Assembly: GCA_003243865.1 (NCBI GenBank)
Contig: QHBQ01000501.1
Coordinates: 1 to 5,631, forward strand
From: Candidatus Chloroheliales bacterium
GTDB lineage: Bacteria > Chloroflexota > Chloroflexia > QHBQ01
DNA: 5,631 nt
Direction of reading: 5' to 3'
Shown here: positions 1-4,861 of the stretch, piece by piece
Numbering within the stretch: position 1 is the stretch's first letter
Layout of the letters: the number at the start of each line of letters is the position of its first letter
Notes under the pieces: model-generated
Seen by the model: only the letters and a program-made list of their open reading frames with translations
The model's database searches: none
What the model was told of the DNA's origin: nothing
Made by a program: the position numbers and the translations under genes

Positions 1-672
1 GCGCTGATTACCGATGCACAGGGTCACAAGCTCGGCTACGAAAACGGCAAGTTCGTCAACGAGATTCCCGGCGCTTACGACAGCGTGATAAAGGGCGCTG
101 CCCTGGTTGCCAACCACGAGCCAATCTACTACCTGCCCGCCAGTGGTGACTACAGCATTGACATCACTGGCAGTAGCCTGAGCGGGCAGGATACTGAGGA
201 ACTGGCGCTGTTCGGCCAGGGCATGGCCGCCGACGTGTCGAACATCAAGCTGGACAAGGGCATGGATGACCAACTCAGCCTATCCGGCCAGAAGCTCGAC
301 TTCAAGGCGGGCGAGGCGGAATCCCCCGACATCAAGCTGGCGGTAGAGATGGGCGGCAAGGACTATCAGGTTGACATCAATGGCCTCAATGCCCAGAGCG
401 GCCAGGACATCAGCGTGAGTGTGGACGAGACCACTGGCAAGCTGGCGGTGAAAGACAGCGCCAGCACTGACGAGAGCTACAACCTGACCGTCACCGAGGA
501 AGATGCCAGCGGCAATCACACCTTCAAGCATAACGGCGTAGACCTCGCCCCCGGCAACACTGACTACGTGGACTTTGGCGCGTGGGATGACCAGGGCGCA
601 CTGAAGGTCGAGGTTGACCAGGGCAGTAACGGCTCAATTGACCAGACCGTAGATGAGCCGAATCAGCCGTAA
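1..672 (+). CDS. C-terminal part of an acidic, probably extracellular beta-rich protein (5' end outside window)
   Basis: The frame is open from the first base to TAA at 670-672, giving 223 residues of a larger protein. The GTG at 85 is an internal valine, not a likely start, because coding continues upstream of it. The start of the fragment (ITDAQGHKLGY, then VNEIPGAY, then a YYLPASGDYSIDITGS stretch) resembles the 'result / IPxSGDYxIxIxG' beta-sandwich modules that end many secreted bacterial proteins; this is recognition by pattern only. The rest is rich in Asp, Gly, Ser and Thr with alternating hydrophobics and has no membrane segment or cysteine. Near the C-terminus, DQGSNGSID resembles a degenerate calcium-binding loop (DxDxDGxID spacing). 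No SLH, LPxTG or other anchor is visible. The gene is convergent with the surface-protein pair. I do not recognise the family, so the function is unknown. Confidence 0.8.
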   Translation, partial: ALITDAQGHKLGYENGKFVNEIPGAYDSVIKGAALVANHEPIYYLPASGDYSIDITGSSLSGQDTEELALFGQGMAADVSNIKLDKGMDDQLSLSGQKLDFKAGEAESPDIKLAVEMGGKDYQVDINGLNAQSGQDISVSVDETTGKLAVKDSASTDESYNLTVTEEDASGNHTFKHNGVDLAPGNTDYVDFGAWDDQGALKVEVDQGSNGSIDQTVDEPNQP

Positions 673-676
673 GGCA

Positions 677-704
677 GTTGAAAGTTGAAGGTTAAAAGTT
701 GAAA
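677..704. repeat. Four tandem heptamers, consensus GTTGAAA
   Basis: Starting four bases after the stop codon are four head-to-tail 7-base units: GTTGAAA, GTTGAAG, GTTAAAA, GTTGAAA. They abut the hairpin at 707. On the minus strand they read as a T-rich tail (TTTCAAC units) directly after that hairpin, so they may also serve as the U-rich side of a minus-strand terminator. Their origin is unknown; short heptanucleotide repeats are known from some other phyla, notably filamentous cyanobacteria. Confidence 0.75.
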
Positions 705-706
705 GC

Positions 707-728
707 GGGGCGCACTGATGTGCGCCCC
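707..728. terminator. Probable bidirectional terminator hairpin between convergent genes
   Basis: A perfect 9-bp inverted repeat, GGGGCGCAC / GTGCGCCCC, has a 4-base TGAT loop. It lies 35 bases past the stop of the plus-strand gene and 29 bases past the stop of the minus-strand gene A. On the minus strand it is followed by GCTTTCAACTTTTAACC, a broken T tract. On the plus strand the tail (TGCTGTACTTCT) is weaker. The position between convergent genes and the GC-rich stem support termination in both directions, better on the minus strand. Confidence 0.65.
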
Positions 729-756
729 TGCTGTACTTCTACTCATTGCTCAGACC

Positions 757-2571
757 TCATGGCGTTATCACACCCTTGTAGACAATCTGAGCCATCTCGT
801 CGCGGCGGATGGGATTGTTGGGGCGGAACGTGCCATCGGGGTAGCCGTTGATCACACCCTTGCTGTGCGCCGTCTCGATGCTGACGTAGAAGATGTTGGT
901 GTTCGGCACATCGCTGAAGGTCTGACCGCCTCCGGTGGGAGTAAAGAGCGGATAGTGGGCGGCACCAACCACCAGTTTGGTAAGTTGGGCGCGGGTAATC
1001 GGGATGTTGGGTAGGTAGCAAGGATAGGTGGCACCATGCGCAGTGCAGCCGTTAACGTCGAAGCCGCTGAGGATGCCGTAGTGGAAGCCAGTCTCGATGT
1101 AGACGTAGGCGAAGTAGCTGGGTGGCACATCGGTGAAGGACTGGCCGCTGGGTGGAGTGTAGAACGGCGTGCCGAAGCCTAGCACCACCACCTTGGCAAA
1201 CTGGCCGCGGGTGGAAGTGCCAGCCGGTGAGTAGTGGGTGGGGTCGAGGCCATTGACTACGCCGCGACAGTAGAGGTAGTTAATCGCATGGAAGAATATG
1301 TTGGTGGTGATGTCCACGAACGGATTGGGGCAGACGGTTGGCTGCGGGGTGAAGGTCGGCGCGGGTGTGTTGGTTGGCGCAGGGGTGTTGGTAGGGCCAC
1401 CGGGGGTCGGTGTACCGCACCCTGTAGCGCTGTAGTGTTCCACCAGAGTACCAAAGCTATACATACCAACCGCCCAGACATCGCTCCCAGATATTGCTGC
1501 TACTCCAATTAGCTGATCCCACACTCCGGGGTGGGGGTTGGGGATGACGTTCCAGCTCGTACCATCCCAGTGTTCCACTAGCGCCTTAGAGTTATAGATA
1601 TCACTGTTGTAATACCAGCCAACTGCCCAGATGTCGCTTGGCGATGTTGCGCTTACTGCAAGTGGGTAGTTGTATGTGCCAAGGTTGGGGCTGGGGACGA
1701 CATTCCAGCGCGTGCCATCCCAGTGTTCCACCAGCGTGTAAATGGGGCTGCCGTTCCCATAGAAACCAACCGCCCAGATGTCGTTTGGCGATATGGCGGT
1801 TACGCCACTTAGCGCACCGTAGCCACTAGGAGTTGGGCTGGGAGCGAAGCTCCAGCTGGTACCGTCCCAGTGTTCCACCAGCGTCCCGCCGTAGCCATAA
1901 CCGCTGCTGCCAGCACCACCAACCGCCCAGACATTGCCTTGCGATATGGCGGTTACTCCTTTAAGATAGTTGTCGAGGTTGCCAGGGCTGGGACTAGGGA
2001 TTACGGTCCAGCCGGCACCATCCCATTGTTCCGCCAGCGTACTGTGGGGGGTGCCGCTGCCGTTGTTATAGTCACCAACTGCCCAGACCTCGCTTGGCGA
2101 TATCGCAGTTACTGCGTTTAGTATGTTGTATGATGAGCCAGGACTGGGGCTAGGGACGATGGTCCAGTTCGTGCCGTTCCAGTGTTCCACCAGCGTGTAA
2201 TAGACGCCGCCGCTGCTATAGTTACCAACTGCCCAGGCATCGCTTTGCGATATGGCGGTTACCCCATACAGGTAGCCGTTGTAGCTAGGACTTGAGACGA
2301 CGCTCCAACTACTGCCGTCCCAGTGTTCCACCAGCGTACCGTCGTAATTGTCACCGACCGCCCAGATATCGCTTTGCGACATTGCTGCTACTCCGAGTAG
2401 CTGTTCGCCACCGCTACCAGGATTGGGACTATAGACGACGCTCCAGCAAGGAGCATCTGTTGGTTTATGCGGGTCGCTGCCCGCCGCCTGGCTAGAGGTC
2501 GAGGTCGCCATGCCGCTGAACAGCAGCAGGCTAATGACCGCGATGAGGGACACTGTTCCTAGCTTGCGCAT
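757..2571 (-). CDS. Surface protein A: seven-repeat beta-propeller with three C-terminal SLH domains
   Basis: This is a secreted cell-surface protein of 604 residues. Residues 1-30 are a signal peptide (MRK, then a hydrophobic LGTVSLIAVISLLLFSGMA run, with likely cleavage near SSQA). Residues 43-385 hold seven repeats of 46-52 residues (W[ST]VV-SP, VTAIS-SDVWAVG, TLVEHWDG), expected to fold as a seven-bladed propeller. Residues 386-413 are a Thr-Pro linker. Three SLH domains follow at about 418-466, 479-540 and 552-604, with motifs TRGQ, ITRAQ and RRDE. SLH domains are known to bind secondary wall polymers, so envelope anchoring is likely; the propeller ligand is unknown. Six cysteines (42, 385, 414, 435, 509, 518) suggest three disulfides. 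I chose the ATG at 2571 over the ATG at 2574 because AGGAGG then sits six bases away, exactly as in paralog B. It is probably second in a B-A operon. Confidence 0.9.
   Translation of the reverse strand: MRKLGTVSLIAVISLLLFSGMATSTSSQAAGSDPHKPTDAPCWSVVYSPNPGSGGEQLLGVAAMSQSDIWAVGDNYDGTLVEHWDGSSWSVVSSPSYNGYLYGVTAISQSDAWAVGNYSSGGVYYTLVEHWNGTNWTIVPSPSPGSSYNILNAVTAISPSEVWAVGDYNNGSGTPHSTLAEQWDGAGWTVIPSPSPGNLDNYLKGVTAISQGNVWAVGGAGSSGYGYGGTLVEHWDGTSWSFAPSPTPSGYGALSGVTAISPNDIWAVGFYGNGSPIYTLVEHWDGTRWNVVPSPNLGTYNYPLAVSATSPSDIWAVGWYYNSDIYNSKALVEHWDGTSWNVIPNPHPGVWDQLIGVAAISGSDVWAVGMYSFGTLVEHYSATGCGTPTPGGPTNTPAPTNTPAPTFTPQPTVCPNPFVDITTNIFFHAINYLYCRGVVNGLDPTHYSPAGTSTRGQFAKVVVLGFGTPFYTPPSGQSFTDVPPSYFAYVYIETGFHYGILSGFDVNGCTAHGATYPCYLPNIPITRAQLTKLVVGAAHYPLFTPTGGGQTFSDVPNTNIFYVSIETAHSKGVINGYPDGTFRPNNPIRRDEMAQIVYKGVITP
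760..1320 (-). other. Three SLH domains of protein A
   Basis: Residues 418-604 contain three SLH units. The first runs from FVDI to VVLGFG, the second from FTDV to LTKLVVG, and the third from FSDV through INGYPDGTFRPNN and IRRDEMAQIVYKG. The last is the most canonical. In SLH proteins three such units make a trimer-like wall-polymer-binding module. SLH2 carries an extra insert with two cysteines (residues 509 and 518). Confidence 0.9.
1417..2445 (-). repeat. Propeller repeat array of protein A (7 units)
   Basis: Seven coding repeats begin at residues 43, 89, 136, 188, 240, 289 and 340, each starting W-x-[VFI]-[VAI]. Each carries a central DVWAVG-like core and ends LVEHW-[DN]-G. The last unit ends HYSATGC instead. 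Spacing varies only in the loop between WAVG and TLVEHW, which is typical of propeller blades with variable surface loops. Confidence 0.9.
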
Positions 2572-2577
2572 CATCTG

Positions 2578-2583
2578 CCTCCT
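2578..2583 (-). promoter_or_regulatory. Strong ribosome binding site of gene A, decides the start
   Basis: The minus strand reads AGGAGG-CAGATG-ATG. The spacing is six bases to the ATG at 2571 but only three to the ATG at 2574. Paralog B has AGGAGG-CAGAAG-ATG with the same six-base spacing and only one ATG, which supports 2571 as the start. Confidence 0.85.
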
Positions 2584-2591
2584 ATCTGAAT

Positions 2592-2623
2592 GGGCGACCC
2601 GCTAGCATAGCAACGGGCCGCCC
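2592..2623 (-). promoter_or_regulatory. Leader stem-loop of gene A
   Basis: The arms at 2592-2601 (GGGCGACCCG on the plus strand) and 2614-2623 (CGGGCCGCCC) can form a 10-bp stem with a 12-base loop. The single non-Watson-Crick position is a G-U wobble in minus-strand RNA but an A-C mismatch in plus-strand RNA, so the structure favours the mRNA sense of gene A. It lies 8 bases upstream of AGGAGG and is followed by ATTCAG rather than a U tract, so it is not a classical terminator. It could stabilise or process the B-A transcript, or affect translation of A. The role is inferred. Confidence 0.55.
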
Positions 2624-2638
2624 GCTTTGTTCTCATTC

Positions 2639-4333
2639 CTATGGCGTGGTCACACCCTTGTAGACGATCTGGGCCATCTCGTCGCGGCGCACACTGTTGT
2701 TGGGCCGGAAAGTGTTGTCGTTGTAGCCGTTGATTACCCCCTTGTTGTGCGCGGTCTCAATGCTGACGAAGAAGACGTTGCTGGGCGGCACATCGCTGAA
2801 CGTCTGCCCTGTTGTCGGCGTGTAGTATGGATAATGGGCCGCGCCGACTACCAGCTTGGTTAGTTGTCCCCGCGTAATCGGCAGGTTGGGTAGATAACAG
2901 GGGTAGGTCGCACCATGCGCAGCGCAACCGGCGGGGTCGAAGCCGTTGAGGATGCCGTTGTGGAAGCCGGTTTCGATATAGGTGTAGGCAAAGTAGCCAG
3001 GTGGCACATCGGTGAAGTCCTGCGTCCCGCCAGCGGGGGTGTACAGTTGCTCACCGAAGCCGAGCACCACTACTTTGGCGAACTGGCCGCGGGTTGCCGT
3101 GCCTGCGGGCGAGTAGTGGGTCGGGTCAGTGCCGTTGACATCGCCGTGACAGTAGAGGTAGTTAATCGCGTGGAAGAAGATGTTGGTGGTGATGTCCACG
3201 AAGGGATTGGGGCAGACGGTGGGTTGCGGGGTGAAGGTCGGCGCGGGCGTGTTGGTTGGCGCAGGCGTGTTGGTTGGGCCTCTGGGTGTTGGTGTACTAC
3301 ACCCTGAACCGCTGTAGTGTTCCACCAGCGTGTAATTGGTGCCCATGTTGTTTTCATAATAACCAACCGCCCAAACGTCGCTTGGCGATATGGCGGTTAC
3401 TGCGTATAGAGTGTTTACGTATGTGCCAGGGTTAGTACTGGGAACGACGCTCCAGCTGGTGCCGTTCCAGTGTTCCGCCAGCGTGTTATAGTTGCCACTG
3501 CTGTCATAATAGTAACCCACCGCCCAGACATCGCTTGACGATATGGCGGTTACTCCGTATAGTTCGTTGTTGTATAGGCCAGGGTTAGGACTGGTGACAA
3601 CGCTCCAGCTGCTGCCGTTCCAGTGTTCCACCAGCGTGCCACCGTCATAGCCACCAACCGCCCAGACATCGCTTGACGATATGGCGGTTACTCCAAGTAG
3701 CTGGTTGTAGGTTGTGCCAGGGCTAGGACTGGTGACGACGCTCCAGCTGCTGCCGTTCCAGTGTTCCACCAGCGTGTTATAGTTGCCGCTGCTGTCATCA
3801 TAGACACCTACCGCCCAGACATCGCTTGGCGACATTGCTGCTGCTGAGTTTAGAACGGTCTGGCTGTTACCAGGGCTGGGACTGGTGACGACGCTCCAGC
3901 TGCTGCCGTTCCAGTGTTCCACCAGCGTGTTATAGTTGCCGCCGCTTACATAGTTACCAACTGCCCAGACATCGCTTTGCGATATGGCAGTTACTGCTGA
4001 TAGATGGTTGTTGCCGGAGCCAGGGTTAGGACTGGGGACGACGCTCCAGTTCGTACCGTTCCAGTTTTCTGCCAGCGTGTACTGGCTGCCGCCGCTTGCA
4101 TAGTAACCAACCGCCCAGACATCGCTTGACGATATGGCGGTTACTCCGTATAGTTCGTTGTTGTATGTGCTAGGGTTAGGACTGGTGACGACGCTCCAAG
4201 TTGGCGTGCAAGTGGCAGGCGCGTGCTGCGGCAACCCGCTGCCAATCGCCTGGCTGTGAGTGGAAGCTGCCATGCCGCTGAACAGCAGCAGGCTAACGAC
4301 CGCGATGAGGGACACTGTTCCTAGCTTGCGCAT
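2639..4333 (-). CDS. Surface protein B: six-repeat beta-propeller with three C-terminal SLH domains
   Basis: This is a tandem paralog of protein A with 564 residues. Residues 1-30 are a signal peptide nearly identical to A's (MRKLGTVSLIAVVSLLL, likely cleavage near HSQA). Residues 46-345 hold six repeats of 46-52 residues (WSVV-SPNPG, VTAISSSDVWAVG, TLVEHWNGSS), one fewer than A. Residues 346-373 are the TP linker, and three SLH domains follow from residue 378 to the end. Cysteines 42, 345, 374, 395, 470 and 479 match A's six. The frame is open to 4399, but that would add 22 basic residues with no ribosome binding site and place the hydrophobic signal internally, so I chose the ATG at 4333, six bases after AGGAGG. 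It is probably the first gene of the B-A operon. SLH domains imply wall anchoring; the propeller ligand is unknown. Confidence 0.9.
   Translation of the reverse strand: MRKLGTVSLIAVVSLLLFSGMAASTHSQAIGSGLPQHAPATCTPTWSVVTSPNPSTYNNELYGVTAISSSDVWAVGYYASGGSQYTLAENWNGTNWSVVPSPNPGSGNNHLSAVTAISQSDVWAVGNYVSGGNYNTLVEHWNGSSWSVVTSPSPGNSQTVLNSAAAMSPSDVWAVGVYDDSSGNYNTLVEHWNGSSWSVVTSPSPGTTYNQLLGVTAISSSDVWAVGGYDGGTLVEHWNGSSWSVVTSPNPGLYNNELYGVTAISSSDVWAVGYYYDSSGNYNTLAEHWNGTSWSVVPSTNPGTYVNTLYAVTAISPSDVWAVGYYENNMGTNYTLVEHYSGSGCSTPTPRGPTNTPAPTNTPAPTFTPQPTVCPNPFVDITTNIFFHAINYLYCHGDVNGTDPTHYSPAGTATRGQFAKVVVLGFGEQLYTPAGGTQDFTDVPPGYFAYTYIETGFHNGILNGFDPAGCAAHGATYPCYLPNLPITRGQLTKLVVGAAHYPYYTPTTGQTFSDVPPSNVFFVSIETAHNKGVINGYNDNTFRPNNSVRRDEMAQIVYKGVTTP
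2642..3202 (-). other. Three SLH domains of protein B
   Basis: Residues 378-564 repeat A's arrangement: FVDI to VVLGFG with TRGQ, FTDV to LTKLVVG with ITRGQ, and FSDV through INGYNDNTFRPNN with RRDEMAQIVYKG. The two-cysteine insert of SLH2 is kept (residues 470 and 479). The region is 561 bases long in both genes, so no length change has occurred here, in contrast to the propeller. Confidence 0.9.
3299..4198 (-). repeat. Propeller repeat array of protein B (6 units)
   Basis: Units begin at residues 46, 96, 146, 197, 243 and 294. They are more alike than the units of A: most read WSVV[TP]S[PT][NS]PG, SDVWAVG and HWNG[ST]S. Some share long identical DNA runs (3726-3789 with 3879-3942; 3519-3575 with 4110-4166), which indicates recent duplication or gene conversion within the array. 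Confidence 0.9.
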
Positions 4334-4339
4334 CTTCTG

Positions 4340-4345
4340 CCTCCT
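4340..4345 (-). promoter_or_regulatory. Strong ribosome binding site of gene B
   Basis: The minus strand reads AGGAGG-CAGAAG-ATG, six bases before the ATG at 4333. This excludes the longer in-frame start at 4399. Confidence 0.85.
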
Positions 4346-4353
4346 AACTGAAT

Positions 4354-4387
4354 GGGCGGCTTGCGGGGCTATGCTAGCAGGTCGCCT
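4354..4387 (-). promoter_or_regulatory. Leader palindrome of gene B, counterpart of the gene A leader hairpin
   Basis: It lies between the conserved flanks CTGAAT and GCTTTG, which also bracket the hairpin upstream of gene A. The core has imperfect complementary arms (GGGCGGCTTGC with GCAGGTCGCCT on the plus strand). It also contains a small perfect hairpin, GCAGG-TCG-CCTGC, at 4377-4389. The core matches the gene A core better as a reverse complement than directly. The role is unknown. Confidence 0.45.
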
Positions 4388-4430
4388 GCTTTGTCTCACC
4401 TGAGGGTGAACAATGGGTGTTAGTTATGGC

Positions 4431-4457
4431 AGCATAATTCATGCCACGATTGAGCAA
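4431..4457 (-). promoter_or_regulatory. Weak candidate promoter for the B-A operon
   Basis: Reading the minus strand, TTGCTC (4457-4452) is followed after 15 bases by TATGCT (4436-4431), about 100 bases upstream of the B start. The boxes are only partly sigma-70-like and the spacing is short. An inverted repeat, TGGCA / TGCCA (4427-4431 and 4442-4446), overlaps the putative -10 box and could be an operator, or chance. Confidence 0.2.
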
Positions 4458-4493
4458 GTTTTGAGGTATAGTTTATCTGCTTCAGCTGAGTAA

Positions 4494-4517
4494 CACCAGT
4501 TCGCGATGGTGCTGGTG
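4494..4517. other. Imperfect hairpin CACCAG / CTGGTG
   Basis: A 6-bp stem (4494-4499 with 4512-4517) encloses a 12-base loop containing TTCGCG. It is followed on the plus strand by six A residues (4519-4524) and has no T tract on its own. The role is unclear. Confidence 0.3.
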
Positions 4518-4520
4518 CAA

Positions 4521-4552
4521 AAAATGGAGGGGCGCGATAAATCCGCGCCCCT
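4521..4552 (-). terminator. Rho-independent terminator-like hairpin, minus strand
   Basis: On the minus strand a 9-bp stem, AGGGGCGCG / CGCGCCCCT, with a 7-base loop (GATTTAT) is followed by CCATTTTTT. Stem plus six T residues is a good intrinsic terminator shape. It would catch read-through from the parvulin unit before the B promoter region. The GGGGCGC...GCGCCCC arms resemble those of the hairpin at 707-728, so it may also be a copy of a dispersed palindromic repeat. Confidence 0.55.
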
Positions 4553-4603
4553 ACGGATAATGCACCCTCCTCGACGAATTAGCATAAGTGAGCGCACAGC
4601 AGC

Positions 4604-4637
4604 AAAAAGCCCCCCTGACGCGCGAGGAGGGCTTCTT
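4604..4637 (-). terminator. Rho-independent terminator of the parvulin unit
   Basis: On the minus strand, AAGCCCTCCT pairs with AGGGGGGCTT around an 8-base loop, followed by TTT and then GC. The one odd position is a U-G wobble in minus-strand RNA but an A-C mismatch on the plus strand, so the minus strand is favoured. It lies 18 bases past the stop of the small ORF at 4655, where a transcript coming from the parvulin gene should end. Confidence 0.75.
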
Positions 4638-4654
4638 TGGAGGGTTTCAGGCTG

Positions 4655-4858
4655 CTAGGGATGCACCAGCGCCTCGGCCTCTTCCTTCTCGCGTTCGCCG
4701 ACCACATCAATCGCCTCGTCGCTGGGGCGACGGCGCGGAGCGAATTTGCACCGGTCATCGAGAGGCTGGAACGCTTCGTGCGCCACGAGCCGCTGCGCCG
4801 CATCAACGAGTGCGCCTTCGCCGTGCTGGCGCTGGAGAGTGAGCCGGTTGAGCCCCAC
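4655..4858 (-). CDS. Uncertain small ORF downstream of the parvulin gene
   Basis: A 67-residue frame starts at GTG three bases after the parvulin TAA, which would allow translational coupling, and ends 18 bases before a good minus-strand terminator. That position is its main support. The product is charged, with a C-terminal EREKEEAEAL stretch, no signal peptide or membrane segment and one cysteine; I recognise no family. There is no clear ribosome binding site, only GAAG within the preceding codons. The opposite strand is also open here: from ATG at 4661 it gives a plausible-looking helical sequence (LFLLAFADHINRLV), but that frame has no stop before the window ends and runs antisense through two real genes. 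This may be a real small gene, the decayed end of something larger, or a non-coding 3' region. Confidence 0.3.
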   Translation of the reverse strand: MGLNRLTLQRQHGEGALVDAAQRLVAHEAFQPLDDRCKFAPRRRPSDEAIDVVGEREKEEAEALVHP

Positions 4859-4861
4859 CTG

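Larger units (their letters stand above)
4334..4654. other. Intergenic region between the surface-protein pair and the parvulin unit
   Basis: These 321 bases hold no convincing gene. In order they contain the leader of gene B (4334-4390), an AT-richer stretch (about 4405-4480) where a minus-strand promoter would be expected, an imperfect hairpin (4494-4517) and two terminator-like hairpins (4521-4552 and 4604-4637). Short ORFs crossing this stretch read straight through the hairpins and are dominated by Arg, Ser and Pro, so I treat them as chance frames. Confidence 0.7.

Noticed and set aside
2915..3307. 130-residue plus-strand ORF inside gene B, with similar frames in gene A
   Set aside because: These are antisense shadows of the SLH and linker coding sequence. 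The minus-strand protein has clear SLH domains and the same shadow arises from both paralogs.
1417..4198. Regular repeats considered as a CRISPR array or mobile-element repeats
   Set aside because: The roughly 150-base periodicity is in frame, encodes the propeller blades, and has no spacer-like unique segments. No transposase or integrase gene is present in the window.
4334..4399. Longer N-terminus for protein B, starting at 4399
   Set aside because: It would add 22 mostly basic or polar residues ahead of a complete signal peptide, has no ribosome binding site, and lies over the leader palindrome. The ATG at 4333 has AGGAGG at ideal spacing and matches paralog A.
4588..4842. 84-residue plus-strand ORF
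   Set aside because: It reads through the terminator hairpin, is dominated by Arg, Pro and Ala, and has no ribosome binding site or recognisable motif.
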